From contig CAUUMS010000010.1 of the NCBI GenBank assembly GCA_963546395.1, forward strand, positions 1 to 64,000: a DNA stretch of 64,000 nucleotides. The letters run 5' to 3'. The notes under the pieces were generated by a model. The model was not told the origin of the DNA. It saw nothing but the letters and a program-made list of their open reading frames with translations, and ran no database searches. The translations under genes and the position numbers were made by a program. This document shows, in pieces, positions 32,801-41,392 of the stretch; the first letter of the stretch is position 1; each line of letters begins with the position of its first letter. This stretch comes from Bacteroides_D sp963546395. GTDB taxonomy: Bacteria; Bacteroidota; Bacteroidia; Bacteroidales; CAJPTX01.

Positions 32801-33676
32801 CTCTTCCTCCGACTTGAAATACTCCTCATGCGTGTACGTCCACCTGTCTGCATCATTCCACTTCTTCCCCGTCGACACGCACAGAATGTAGTCGTGCACA
32901 TCGCTATCCTGCTTGCGGAGGAAGTGCACATCATTCGTCACCACTAGCGGTATCCCCATCTCGAGGTGTAGTCGCATCAGGGCCACCATCACCTTCAGCT
33001 GCTTCTCCACCGTGTCGCTGTGCTTGGGCTCCCTGCTGGGGTGCAGCATGATTTCGAGGTAGAAATCCTCGCCAAAGATCTCGCGATACGCATTCGCCAT
33101 CTGGCGGGCTAGCCGGTAGTCATCGTTCAGCACCGCCGTGGCAATGGGCCCGCCCAGGCACGCCGAACCCACAATGATCCCCTCGTGGTACTGCCGCAGC
33201 AAGTCCATGTCGACTCGTGGGTAGCGGTAGAATCCCTCGACGTTTGCCCGTGACACCAGCTCGCAAAGATTCTTGTAGCCCGTCTCATTCTTAGCCAGCA
33301 ATATCAGGTGGTAAGGCTTCTCATCCTTCTTGCGATCCCGATGCGAGCGGTGCGCCACGTACGTCTCACAGCCCGCGATGGCCTTGAGCCGAAACTGCTT
33401 CACGTGAGCGATGCGTTTCGCCCATAGCGCCTTCGTCTCCTCATCCGTGGCCGAGTCCAGGCACTTCTGCATCCGCTTCTCGCTCTTATCCAACTTCTTG
33501 TTGGCAGACTGGATCTCCTTGAAGAGGGTGTAAATCCCGTGCATCACCCCATGGTCTGTCACCGCAATGGAATTCATGCCATACAGGCGTGCCTGGCGAA
33601 TCAGGCCGTCGATGCGGCATGCGCCATCCAGCTTTGAGAACTCGGTGTGCAGGTGCAAATGGATGAAATTCGACAT
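29834..33676 (-). CDS. dnaE: DNA polymerase III alpha subunit DnaE
   Basis: A 1280-residue replicative polymerase. It opens with a PHP domain (IHLHLHTEFSKLDGACRIDG), followed by the catalytic palm with GRGSAAGSAVAY and PDIDVDFED, fingers, tandem helix-hairpin-helix, an OB fold (near 1080-1170) and an acidic C-terminal tail (LLEEED). Length is normal for the Bacteroidota type. No intein was seen between the catalytic motifs. A box one base off consensus lies upstream at 33700-33707. Confidence 0.97.
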   Translation of the reverse strand: MSNFIHLHLHTEFSKLDGACRIDGLIRQARLYGMNSIAVTDHGVMHGIYTLFKEIQSANKKLDKSEKRMQKCLDSATDEETKALWAKRIAHVKQFRLKAIAGCETYVAHRSHRDRKKDEKPYHLILLAKNETGYKNLCELVSRANVEGFYRYPRVDMDLLRQYHEGIIVGSACLGGPIATAVLNDDYRLARQMANAYREIFGEDFYLEIMLHPSREPKHSDTVEKQLKVMVALMRLHLEMGIPLVVTNDVHFLRKQDSDVHDYILCVSTGKKWNDADRWTYTHEEYFKSEEEMRAAFATMYTQAAQAYMRVGNLDPGPAGPSGQSVPHELAEDEYMRMVTEGMLNSQRIADSVAEYKLDRDPVMPDFAVPEPFPDEKTYLRHLVYEGAAQRWGSPLPAECKERLEFELGTIERMGFPGYFLIVWDFIREARDRGIYVGPGRGSAAGSAVAYTLGITNLDPLAYNLLFERFLNPDRISLPDIDVDFEDSRRMEVISYVQEKYGYDCVAGVAAFNRSKAKGTINDVVRVFEMPSDVASPVNKAMKDIKGTQFREIFKESRDVKNIYQNSSGEQRKLFDWAMRVNGTLRAISQHACGIIISKEPLTHYAPLFLPNKGDELMAVQYDGKVIEKVGLVKMDFLGLQTLQILHEAVRLVEHTRGKHIDLDTIPLDDTPTLELFGRGETVALFQFESPGMRKYLQQLKPDKFEDLIAMNALYRPGPMENINHYIERKFGREPIEYDIPAQEQVLAETYGITVYQEQVMQQSRLLGNFTPGESDALRKAMGKKLVAEMEKLKSQFVSGCQSNGHPTKVVEKIWNEWVKFASYAFNKSHATCYALLAFQTGYFKAHYPSEFMAANLEVAHSEADKLAVFMQECKRMGIRVLPPDVNESGCEFSVMPNGDIRYSLVAMKGMNGEAMRELVENRKANGPYKSVYDLLRRVSTTALNKRNLEILIHGGALDTLTPEHNRAVYFHELEVRPSREDGQSVSVTFLDKLVEFGQKVHRFRESAQDSLFGATALESAISEPPFPQIALPSNPIPLLNMEFEILGLYLSAHPLDKYEAEIRYLCDVRLGELSSNLNAFVGRNAFHVGGIVRTCAKIINKRTGKPYMQLMMDDYSGEYSFRLFERDMQKFEEQIQAGKIVRLTVQVIAPSNPDFGPSVRIVEVEPIEAVREHGFRNLDIVIDPYEFDQGALSELQMLLPNEQTGTTLSFELDDQRNNRVTRISTPTRLSLNAFRIDNLIKSGFRIKINGHSVQQNTPTAVVVEEGFDGRDEVLLEEED

Positions 33677-33699
33677 GGCTCACGGGTTGTTTACCGGTG

Positions 33700-33707
33700 C
33701 AAAGATC
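33700..33707 (-). promoter_or_regulatory. Near-consensus -7 box for dnaE
   Basis: GATCTTTG on the minus strand differs from TAnnTTTG at the first base. It would give a leader of about 19 nt. Confidence 0.4.
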
Positions 33708-33842
33708 CTTTTTGACGACGTGAATTGCAAGCCACGCTGCTATAGTTCGCCTCCATTCCTTCAGCGTCTAGCTAGCCGAGGGCCATTGCCACTCGCAGCT
33801 TCTACGGCCAACAAGGCTTGCGGACGGAATTGCCTCCGTGCA

Positions 33843-33882
33843 TAAAAAAGTCCCCGCCGGCAATTGGTTCACCGACGGGGAC
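33843..33882 (-). terminator. Terminator of the BspA-like gene
   Basis: On the minus strand AGTCCCCGTCGG pairs with CCGGCGGGGACT (one mismatch) and is followed by TTTTTTATG. A second imperfect hairpin lies just upstream at 33894-33922. Confidence 0.85.
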
Positions 33883-33931
33883 TCCACATCATACCTTCCG
33901 TCGTCTTAGACGAACGGAGGGATTTAGCCCA

Positions 33932-36748
33932 TTATTTTACCACGCGCACGCTGTACGAGCTGTCTGCACTGTGCAGACGCAGTATGTACAGCCCCTGGGG
34001 CAGGTGCGCCGTGGAGAACGTGAACGTATCCCCGCTGTTGCGGCCGTTCGCCACTACCACCCCGTGCATGTTCACCAGCTCGTAGCGCAGCACCTGATCT
34101 GCGCTGTGCACTGTGAGCTGGCTGCTGAACGGATTAGGCGACACCGTCACAACCTTCAGCGCCTCTACGCTCGTGCCCGGATTTGTACCCGGATTCGGAT
34201 TAGGCTTGGGCGTTGAGACGGCCATCACGGTCACCTGACACACGCCAGTGATGCCATTGTGAGCCTTAGCCTCGATGCGCGCTGTGCCCTCCTTGAGCGG
34301 GGTCACCTTGCCATTCTCCAGACGAATTACATCGGCTGGCTCCACGCTCCACGTCAACTCCTTGTACGTGGCGTCTTCGGGCAGAACCTTCGTGGTTAGC
34401 TGGGCCGGAGTATCACCCACACGCATTGTCAGCGTCGCGGGATCAATGGTCACGCTGGTGACGCGTACCACTGGCGACGCGGGATCTACCACCGTCACCA
34501 CGCACTCGCCCTTCACCCCGTTCTTCGCCGTGGCGATCACGTGCGCCAGACCCGCCTTAATGGGGGTAACCTTGCCATCGTTATCCACCGACGCAATGCC
34601 TTCGGGCTCTACGCTCCATTTCACAGTTTGGTCGGCCATGTTCTTGGGCTCCACCACCGCCTTCAGCTCTGCGGGGGCAGCACCTAGCTTTATCTCCAGC
34701 GTGGCTGGGGTCACCGTTACGCTGATGGGCTTCGTGGCATCGGTCACCGTCACCAGGCACTCACCCTTCACCCCATTTTTAGCCGTGGCAATCACCTTCG
34801 CGCTCCCCTCCTTCAGCGGGGTGATCTTACCCTCTTCCACGTTCACAATGCCCTCAGGCTCCACGGTCCACGTGAGCGTTTTATCTGTGGCATCATCGGG
34901 CTTCACGGTCGCCGTGATCTGCCCAGGGGCACCGCCGAGGGCCAGGCTTAGCGTGGCCGGGGCGAGCGTTACCTCCGTCACCTCCTGCGTTACGGTCACC
35001 TCGCAGACATCCTTCTTCCCATTGTGCGCCATGACGGTAACCTTCGCCTTACCAGGCTTAATGGGGGTTACCTTGCCATTCTCCACCGTGACAATGCCTT
35101 CCGGATCCACGCTCCACGTGAGCTCCTTCTTCGTGGCATTTTCAGGCGTAAACTTCACCGCGAGCTGCACAGGGCTATCGGTGGGCTTCATGGTGACCTC
35201 AAAGGGCTTCACGCTTATTGTCTCCACCGGAATTATCACCTGCACGGGGTAGCTTTGCGTCTCATTCTTCCACTTGGCTATGATCGTGGCATCGCCCACC
35301 TTCACGCCATGCACCTTGCCATTGCTCGTCCCCACGGTGGCTATCTCCATGGCATTACTGTTCCAATTCACCACCTGCTCAGCCTTGGGGACCATGTCGT
35401 TGAACTTGGCCACCAGCTGCACATCACCATCCAGGGGCACCTCATTCGGGCCCTCAATGGTGAAGCAGTTCGACACGTCACCGTGGAACCTCCAGTGCTT
35501 CTTCGTCATGAGCTCTTTCCGAGCAGCCAAATTGCATGTGTAGTGGAGCCCTTCAGCCTCGATGTCTACACGCTGCCGAGCATCCGCATCTGCGGCCCAG
35601 CCCGTGATGGTGGCATCGTAGGTTTCTTGGCTCATGCCGCACCGCTTGAGGCCGATGCTGAAGAACGTCGCGCCAGCACCAGCACGGAACTTCCACGCCC
35701 CGAGCGATTGGTTGAACATCGTGCAATCATCAAAGATGCCTGCAAGCTTTTCCACCTTTGATACGTCCCACTTGTCCAATGGCTGGTTGAAGGCTTTGCA
35801 CCCGAGGAACATCTGCTCCATGCTCGTCACCTTCGACACCGTCCACCCATTCAGCGGCTGGTTGAAGGCGGGACACTTAGCAAACATCCCCGCCATCCAA
35901 TCCACCGACGACATATCCCATTTGTCTAGCGGCTGATTGAAAACCGTGCACCCTGCGAACATTGCGCCGGTGTTTGTCACCGTTGTCATTTTCCACTTGT
36001 CCAGTGGCTGGTTGAATGCAGAGCAATCCAGGAACATGCTCTCCATGTTCTTAACCTTCGTGATCTTCCACTCGTTGAGCGGCTGATTGAATGCAACGCA
36101 ACGCGCCAGCATCCCACTCATGTCCTCCACTTTCGATACATCCCACTTCTCCAGCGGCTGGTTGAATTGAGTGCAGTTGGCGAATGTCGCTGACATATCA
36201 GTCACCTTCGACACATCCCACTCTTCCACTGGCTGGTTGAACGAGCTGCACCCGGCGAACATCTTCCCAATGCTCTTGACCTTCGAGAGGTTGGGCTTTC
36301 CTACATTGGGCCCAAACACCATGTTGACGCAGTCAACAAAGGCGGCCGTCATATCTTCCCACACCACGTCGCCCCAGGCTACCACTTCCACGAGCGCCTT
36401 GGCACTACCGTAGCTCTTCTCTACGTCTTCCGGATCGCACATCTGGAACTGCGTGACTCCCTGGGGGTACACCTTCACGATGTAGTCGCCCGCCTCCGGC
36501 ACCGTGAGCGCATAGGGGTTATCGGGACTGGTGGTCAACATCTTCTCCGTGGGAGCCCCGCCCTCTTTCTCCCAGGTGAGCTTGTAGTTCGTCCCCTTAA
36601 TTGGGATCTTCAGCACCTCGTTCGCCGCCTCGGCGTGCCACTTGGTGACGAATGGGTTGTTCTGGGCAAAAAGCAGCCCTGCGCCGAGCGGCATCAGGGC
36701 GAGGACCATCATCAGGCGGCCCAGCCATCGTTTAGTCGATTGCATCAT
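33932..36748 (-). CDS. BspA-repeat / Big2 / type IX secreted surface protein
   Basis: About 938 residues. Order: signal peptide (MMVLALMPLGAGLLFAQ); an N-terminal beta domain; eight tandem 25-residue DUF285/BspA-type repeats (about 135-360) with the core FNQPLxxWDVSKV; five Big2-like immunoglobulin domains of about 80 residues; a Pro/Asn/Gly linker; and a C-terminal type IX secretion domain (SPNPFSSQLTVHS ... GLYILRL). It is predicted to cross the outer membrane by type IX secretion and attach to the surface. BspA proteins in oral Bacteroidota bind host proteins, so adhesion is plausible. I start at the double Met at 36748. Confidence 0.88.
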   Translation of the reverse strand: MMQSTKRWLGRLMMVLALMPLGAGLLFAQNNPFVTKWHAEAANEVLKIPIKGTNYKLTWEKEGGAPTEKMLTTSPDNPYALTVPEAGDYIVKVYPQGVTQFQMCDPEDVEKSYGSAKALVEVVAWGDVVWEDMTAAFVDCVNMVFGPNVGKPNLSKVKSIGKMFAGCSSFNQPVEEWDVSKVTDMSATFANCTQFNQPLEKWDVSKVEDMSGMLARCVAFNQPLNEWKITKVKNMESMFLDCSAFNQPLDKWKMTTVTNTGAMFAGCTVFNQPLDKWDMSSVDWMAGMFAKCPAFNQPLNGWTVSKVTSMEQMFLGCKAFNQPLDKWDVSKVEKLAGIFDDCTMFNQSLGAWKFRAGAGATFFSIGLKRCGMSQETYDATITGWAADADARQRVDIEAEGLHYTCNLAARKELMTKKHWRFHGDVSNCFTIEGPNEVPLDGDVQLVAKFNDMVPKAEQVVNWNSNAMEIATVGTSNGKVHGVKVGDATIIAKWKNETQSYPVQVIIPVETISVKPFEVTMKPTDSPVQLAVKFTPENATKKELTWSVDPEGIVTVENGKVTPIKPGKAKVTVMAHNGKKDVCEVTVTQEVTEVTLAPATLSLALGGAPGQITATVKPDDATDKTLTWTVEPEGIVNVEEGKITPLKEGSAKVIATAKNGVKGECLVTVTDATKPISVTVTPATLEIKLGAAPAELKAVVEPKNMADQTVKWSVEPEGIASVDNDGKVTPIKAGLAHVIATAKNGVKGECVVTVVDPASPVVRVTSVTIDPATLTMRVGDTPAQLTTKVLPEDATYKELTWSVEPADVIRLENGKVTPLKEGTARIEAKAHNGITGVCQVTVMAVSTPKPNPNPGTNPGTSVEALKVVTVSPNPFSSQLTVHSADQVLRYELVNMHGVVVANGRNSGDTFTFSTAHLPQGLYILRLHSADSSYSVRVVK

Positions 36749-36823
36749 CTCAAAGCCGTTAAAATTCAACCGAATTGCAGATCTGTTGACGTTTCACAAC
36801 AGAATACACAACGCAGAGTATAC

Positions 36824-36841
36824 CTAAAAGGTTTCTTTTAG
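36824..36841. promoter_or_regulatory. Palindrome upstream of BspA-like gene
   Basis: CTAAAAG-gttt-CTTTTAG, a perfect 7-bp inverted repeat about 75 nt upstream of the start. It could be an operator or a weak hairpin. No exact promoter box was found for this gene. Confidence 0.35.
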
Positions 36842-37134
36842 ACCCATTCCGAAGCAGAATATTGGTGTTTCCCCAATGCGCAGTGGTCAACGCATGCTGT
36901 GCGTACGCGAATGCGTGGGGCGGTGCACACTTGTACACGTGAAATTGTGCCCTCGGTGCCCCTCTTCCTACCAATCGAGGTGCTACCTGTGTCGTGCGGT
37001 CGGCTCGCAGTGCTGAAATGCACTTTGCGGATGCGTGTCTCCTCTCCGGCCTTTGCCACACGGCACGTAGGTCTACCCTTTGCGTCTCTTTTGCCTGTGA
37101 CCCTAGGGGATGCCTACGGTAGCGCGTTTCGCCC
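36842..37134. other. Intergenic region between divergent genes
   Basis: About 290 bp (410 bp between coding regions) separating the BspA-like gene from thiE. Besides the palindrome at 36824 and the thiE box at 37135 I see no gene or RNA. Confidence 0.5.
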
Positions 37135-37142
37135 TACCTTTG
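37135..37142 (+). promoter_or_regulatory. Bacteroidota -7 box for thiE
   Basis: TACCTTTG matches TAnnTTTG. With 15 nt to ATG 37158, the leader is about 11 nt, which excludes the longer frame from 37110. Confidence 0.7.
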
Positions 37143-37157
37143 CGTGCAGGCCCTGGG

Positions 37158-37757
37158 ATGCCATTCATGTTTACCGTTGCCATCACCCCTCCCGTCACGT
37201 TGCCGCATGAAACGGCGTGGGCTCTCGCCATGCTTGAGGCGGGCGTGTCACGTCTCCATGTGCGCAAGCCCGAGTGCGATGCCCATCAGATGGCCTCCTA
37301 TCTGGAGCCGCTCGTTGGGGCCGGCTTTGCCCATCGGCTCGTGGTGCACGGGCACCATGCGACGGCATTGGAGATGGGGGTGAGATGCCTTCATTTCACC
37401 GCGGCCATGCGATGTGCTCATGCGGAAGGGGAGTGTTCCTGCTGCGGGCGAACCACCTCCACCCATAGCGTGCAAGAGCTCTTGGGGCTCGATGCGGGCT
37501 GGGATTACGCCTTCCTGAGCCCCATCTTCCCGAGCATATCCAAACCGGGATACCAGGGGCACTTCAGCGCGCACGAGTTGCATGCCGCCACGCGGCAGGC
37601 CCTGTGCCGTGTGGTGGCTCTGGGGGGTATCGATGAAAACACGTTGCCCCGGCTGCCTGGGCTCGGCTTCCATGGGGTGGCCATGCTGGGTGCTCTCTGG
37701 CAGCAACCATGCGTAGAATCCGCCTTGCAGCTCCTACGACAATCCCTTGCCCTATGA
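37158..37757 (+). CDS. thiE: Thiamine phosphate synthase family (ThiE/TenI-like)
   Basis: A 199-residue TIM-barrel protein with the ThiE pattern: HVRKPE near the N-terminus, VVHGHH, FLSPIFPSISKPGYQG and VALGGIDENT. ThiE joins the pyrimidine and thiazole halves of thiamine. Bacteroidota carry both true ThiE and shorter TenI-like paralogues, and this one has the SKPGY form of the latter, so it may not be the main synthase. The start is set by the promoter; ATG 37167 is also possible. It overlaps thiD by ATGA. Confidence 0.8.
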   Translation: MPFMFTVAITPPVTLPHETAWALAMLEAGVSRLHVRKPECDAHQMASYLEPLVGAGFAHRLVVHGHHATALEMGVRCLHFTAAMRCAHAEGECSCCGRTTSTHSVQELLGLDAGWDYAFLSPIFPSISKPGYQGHFSAHELHAATRQALCRVVALGGIDENTLPRLPGLGFHGVAMLGALWQQPCVESALQLLRQSLAL

Positions 37758-38521
37758 CCATATTGCCGCCACCCCACGCGCTTGCCATCGCGGGCTACGA
37801 CCCCTGCGGCGGGGCTGGCCTGCTCGCGGATGCCAAGACGTTTGAGGCTTTCGGCGTGCTCGGCCTCACGGCCATGACGGCGAATACCATCCAGAGCGGT
37901 AGCGCGTACGAATCGACTATCTGGGTGGATGAGGATACGCTCCTGCGCCAGATCGAGCTGCTGTACGAGTCGTACCTCCCGGCGGCTATCAAGGTGGGCA
38001 TGATGCGCGATCATGCCACTATGTCCCGCGTGTTGGACATGGTGCAGGCGCATTACCCCGGCCGAGCCGTTCCCGTGGTGGTGGATCCAGTGCTGCGCGC
38101 CACGGCGGCCCAACGGGGGTTGCACGGCCGCATGTCGGGCTCCCTGCGTGATTGGCTTCCCCGCGTCACGCTGCTCACCCCGAATGTCCCCGAGTATGAG
38201 CAGCTATTTGGGGCTGCCAGCCCAGCAGATGTGGCGGCCGAGTATGGTGTCTCCATCCTCCTCAAAGGGGGGCACGCCCCAGCTCAGGGGCAACCCGGCG
38301 TGGTGGATAGGCTCTTCACCGGGGGGCTAGAGCATCAGTTTGAGGTGCCGCGCGTGCCGTTCGACAAGCATGGTACGGGGTGCGTGCTCTCGTCTGCCAT
38401 CGCGGCCCAGCTGGCCCAGGGGGTGAGTTTGATCGATGCCTGCCGACAGGCGCAATGCTACGTGGCCCGATTCCTTGCCTCCGCGCCCGGCCGACTCGGT
38501 CTCCACTACGCACCCCGCTAG
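37754..38521 (+). CDS. thiD: Hydroxymethylpyrimidine/phosphomethylpyrimidine kinase ThiD
   Basis: A 255-residue ribokinase-like enzyme with AIAGYDPCGGAGLLAD at the N-terminus, MTANTIQ and GTGCVLSSAIAA near the C-terminus. It phosphorylates HMP to HMP-PP for thiamine synthesis. The start at 37754 overlaps the thiE stop by 4 nt, so the pair is translationally coupled. The longer open frame upstream is within thiE. Repeat B lies 54 nt past its stop. Confidence 0.92.
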   Translation: MTILPPPHALAIAGYDPCGGAGLLADAKTFEAFGVLGLTAMTANTIQSGSAYESTIWVDEDTLLRQIELLYESYLPAAIKVGMMRDHATMSRVLDMVQAHYPGRAVPVVVDPVLRATAAQRGLHGRMSGSLRDWLPRVTLLTPNVPEYEQLFGAASPADVAAEYGVSILLKGGHAPAQGQPGVVDRLFTGGLEHQFEVPRVPFDKHGTGCVLSSAIAAQLAQGVSLIDACRQAQCYVARFLASAPGRLGLHYAPR

Positions 38522-38554
38522 CGAATCGCCGCAGGTGATCCGTCGGCGATTCGT
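38521..38554 (+). terminator. Possible terminator of thiED
   Basis: CGAATCGCCG pairs with CGGCGATTCG around a 12-nt loop directly at the thiD stop. The following tract TTCTACA is only weakly T-rich. Confidence 0.5.
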
Positions 38555-38575
38555 TCTACACAAAAACTACCATCA

Positions 38576-38621
38576 CCGTACCAAGTCCGTATTTGGCCGA
38601 CGAAATATGGACTTGATGCGT
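38576..38621 (-). repeat. Dispersed hairpin repeat, copy B
   Basis: Inverted copy of the element. Arms 38576-38596 and 38601-38621 flank a 4-nt loop. On the plus strand the first arm starts CCGTACCAAGTCCG and the other ends GGACTTGATGCGT. Its CCAAATACGGACTTGGTACG segment (minus strand) is identical to the second arm of copy C. It lies about 54 nt beyond thiD. Confidence 0.85.
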
Positions 38622-38777
38622 CGATGCTACGGTGTGGGTATGCCGATGATGCGCAATCGCGCCCACTCCTTCCCGCGAGATTTTGCGTTGAGACAGCCGC
38701 TCGCATCGGGGAATAGACGTATCGTCAGGATCCCATGAGTCCCTAAAATATGGTTTGGTCGTTTTCATGAATCAGGC

Positions 38778-38785
38778 TACCTTTG
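38778..38785 (+). promoter_or_regulatory. Bacteroidota -7 box for the nqr operon
   Basis: TACCTTTG matches TAnnTTTG; predicted start near 38790 and leader of about 23 nt before nqrA ATG 38813. Confidence 0.75.
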
Positions 38786-38812
38786 CGCCGAAAGTTGCAA
38801 GGCGTGGATGGT

Positions 38813-40171
38813 ATGGCGAAGGCAATAAGGATACGCAGGGGCCTCGATATCAAACTGGTCGGCACTGCCGAGAAGGTCTACCAACGCTTGGGGACTGAGG
38901 GGGACTACTCGTTCTACCCATCTGATTTCCCCACCGTGATGCCGCGCCTGCTGGTGCACGAGGGCGATGCTGTGAAGGCGGGCACCCCGCTGTTCTGCGA
39001 CAAGCGGAATGAGGCCATCCGCTTCTGCTCCTCGGTGAGCGGGGTGGTGAAGGTGGTGGAGCGTGGGGAGCGACGACACCTCGACCGCATCGTGGTGACA
39101 TGCACCGATTCCCACATCGAGTATGAAGAGTTCGGGGCGCAAGCGCCCGCCTCGCTCGAGCGTGAGGACATCGTGGTGCGCATGCTGGAGGGGGGCGTAT
39201 GGCCACTGGTGCGCCAGCGCCCGTTCAACGTGATCGCCAACCCGCAGATTGTGCCGCGGGACATCTTCATCTCTACGTTCGACACGGCCCCCCTGGCCCC
39301 CGACCTCGATTTTGCCATTAAGGATGACGGGGAGAGCTTTCAGGTGGGGCTCGATGTGCTGGCTCGCCTCACCTCGGGGGCTGTGCATCTGGGCGTGAAT
39401 GCTAAGTACCCGCCGCACAAGGCGTTTGCGTCGGCGCGCGGGGTCAAGATACACGAGTTCTCAGGGCCCCACCCCGCGGGTAATGTGGGGGTGCAGCTGC
39501 ACTGGGTGGCCCCCGTCTCGAAGGGCGAGGTGGTGTGGACGCTTCACCCGCTGGACGTGGTGATCATCGGTCGCCTCTTTGCCACGGGACGTTACGATGC
39601 CCGGCGCATCGTGGCGGTGGCGGGCAGCGTGGTGCGCAACCCGCGCTACTGCACGGCCATGGTGGGATCGCCCATGGCGGCCATGCTGCACGATCAGATT
39701 GATCCTGAGGGTAACGTGCGCATCGTTAGCGGCAACGTGCTTTGCGGTCAGGCTACAAGCCTGGACGGAGGCCTTCATTTCTACGACTCCATGGTCACGG
39801 TGCTTCGCGAGGGGAACCGCCCCGAGTTCATGGGATGGGCCATGCCCGGCTTTGGTAAATGCAGCGCCTCGCGCCTGTTTCCTGCCTTCCTGATGCCCTG
39901 GCGACGCTACGACCTCGACACCAATCTACACGGCGGCCGTCGGGCGTTCGTGGTTAGCGGCCAGTACGAGCGCGTCTTCCCCATGGACATATACCCCGTG
40001 CACCTCATCAAGGCCATCCTGGCCGATGACATCGAGGGGATGGAAAACCTGGGGATCTACGAGGTGGCTGAGGAGGATTTTGCGCTGTGCGATTTCGTGT
40101 GCACCTCCAAGATGGAGGCGCAGTCCATCGTGCGTGAGGGGCTCAATCGCATGATCAGGGAGTTGAACTAA
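38813..40171 (+). CDS. nqrA: Na+-translocating NADH:quinone reductase subunit A
   Basis: A 452-residue peripheral subunit of Na+-NQR, which oxidises NADH, reduces (mena)quinone and pumps Na+ out. It begins MAKAIRIRRGLDIKLVG, the typical NqrA N-terminus, and contains PxDFPTVMPRLLVHEGD and KYPPHKAF. The start at 38813 is chosen because the promoter box at 38778 lies over the longer frame from 38783. All six subunits follow in order with short gaps, so this is the first gene of a complete operon. Confidence 0.95.
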   Translation: MAKAIRIRRGLDIKLVGTAEKVYQRLGTEGDYSFYPSDFPTVMPRLLVHEGDAVKAGTPLFCDKRNEAIRFCSSVSGVVKVVERGERRHLDRIVVTCTDSHIEYEEFGAQAPASLEREDIVVRMLEGGVWPLVRQRPFNVIANPQIVPRDIFISTFDTAPLAPDLDFAIKDDGESFQVGLDVLARLTSGAVHLGVNAKYPPHKAFASARGVKIHEFSGPHPAGNVGVQLHWVAPVSKGEVVWTLHPLDVVIIGRLFATGRYDARRIVAVAGSVVRNPRYCTAMVGSPMAAMLHDQIDPEGNVRIVSGNVLCGQATSLDGGLHFYDSMVTVLREGNRPEFMGWAMPGFGKCSASRLFPAFLMPWRRYDLDTNLHGGRRAFVVSGQYERVFPMDIYPVHLIKAILADDIEGMENLGIYEVAEEDFALCDFVCTSKMEAQSIVREGLNRMIRELN

Positions 40172-40188
40172 CGACAGGACGGAGAGCA

Positions 40189-41352
40189 ATGGGACTGAGG
40201 AGTTACCTGGATCGGATACGGCCCACATTCTCGCCCGGGGGCCGGCTGGCGAAGCTGCACTCGACATTCGATGCCTTTGAGACGTTCCTGTACGTGCCAC
40301 CCACCGTCACCAGCCGGGGGAGCCACATTCGCGATGCCGTGGACATGAAGCGCACGATGATCGTGGTGGTCGTCGCGCTGCTGCCGGCCCTGGTGTTCGG
40401 GATGTACAACGTGGGGCTCGAGCATGCGCGCATGGTGGGGGAGACCATCGCCTTCTGGCCCGCGCTGGGGTTCGGCCTGCTGCAAGTGCTGCCTACCATG
40501 GTGGTGAGCTACGTGGTGGGGCTGGGCATCGAGTTCGGCGTGGCCCAGGCACGTGGGCACGAGGTGAATGAGGGGTTCCTGGTGTCTGGCATGCTGATCC
40601 CCATGGTGCTACCCGTGGGCGTGCCGCTATGGATGGTGGCCCTGGCCACCGCGTTCGCTGTGATATTCGGCAAGGAGGTGTTCGGCGGCACGGGGATGAA
40701 CGTCTTCAATCCGGCCCTGGTGGCCCGAGCCTTCCTATTCTTCGCCTTTCCCCGCTACATGTCGGGTGATGGGGTGTGGGTGGCCGGTGCGGGTGTGGAG
40801 CAGGCTGTGCAGGGGTTCAGCGGGGCCACACCCCTCTCGTACGCGGCCTCTGGGGTGGAGCATCTGCCGCCGGTGACGGATCTGTTCATGGGTTACATCC
40901 CGGGCTCTGTGGGTGAGACGTCTGTGCTGATGGTGCTCATCGGTGCGGCTATCCTGCTGCTATCGGGGGTGGGCAATTTCCGGGTGATGTTCTCGGCTTT
41001 CGCAGGGGCTATGCTCATGGGGCTCCTCTTCAATGCGGTGGGGAGCAATGAGTACATGCGCATTCCGGCTTACTACCATCTGCTGATGGGTGGATTCGCC
41101 TTCGGGGCGGTCTTCATGGCTACCGACCCGGTGACGGGGGCGCAAACACGCCTGGGGCAGTGGATCTACGGTCTGCTCATCGGCGCGTTCGCTGTGCTGG
41201 TGCGTGTGCTCAACCCGGCGTACCCCGAGGGGATGATGCTCTCGATCCTGCTGATGAATGCCTTTGCGCCGTTGATCGACTACCTGGTGGTGCAACGTAA
41301 TGTGCGGGCTCGCAATCGTCGAGCTGCCCGCGTCGCCGCGGCGCAAGCCTAG
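40189..41352 (+). CDS. nqrB: Na+-NQR subunit B
   Basis: A 387-residue membrane subunit with about ten helices and the covalent FMN site SGATPL (near residue 207; the Thr carries FMN). It binds quinone and forms part of the Na+ path. Features such as FGKEVFGGTGMNVFNPALVARAF are diagnostic. Purine-rich GGACGGAGAG precedes the ATG. It is slightly short but within the family range and uninterrupted. Confidence 0.96.
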   Translation: MGLRSYLDRIRPTFSPGGRLAKLHSTFDAFETFLYVPPTVTSRGSHIRDAVDMKRTMIVVVVALLPALVFGMYNVGLEHARMVGETIAFWPALGFGLLQVLPTMVVSYVVGLGIEFGVAQARGHEVNEGFLVSGMLIPMVLPVGVPLWMVALATAFAVIFGKEVFGGTGMNVFNPALVARAFLFFAFPRYMSGDGVWVAGAGVEQAVQGFSGATPLSYAASGVEHLPPVTDLFMGYIPGSVGETSVLMVLIGAAILLLSGVGNFRVMFSAFAGAMLMGLLFNAVGSNEYMRIPAYYHLLMGGFAFGAVFMATDPVTGAQTRLGQWIYGLLIGAFAVLVRVLNPAYPEGMMLSILLMNAFAPLIDYLVVQRNVRARNRRAARVAAAQA

Positions 41353-41392
41353 AGGCCGATCCTTGGTGTGCAAGTAGTAATGGACTGAAGGG

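Noticed and set aside
29834..33676. Possible intein in dnaE
   Set aside because: The 1280-residue protein is of normal length and the catalytic motifs are contiguous, so no insertion is present.
33932..36748. Repetitive DNA read as a CRISPR or tandem non-coding array
   Set aside because: The repeats are in frame and encode 25-residue BspA-type units and 80-residue Big2 domains within one long gene.
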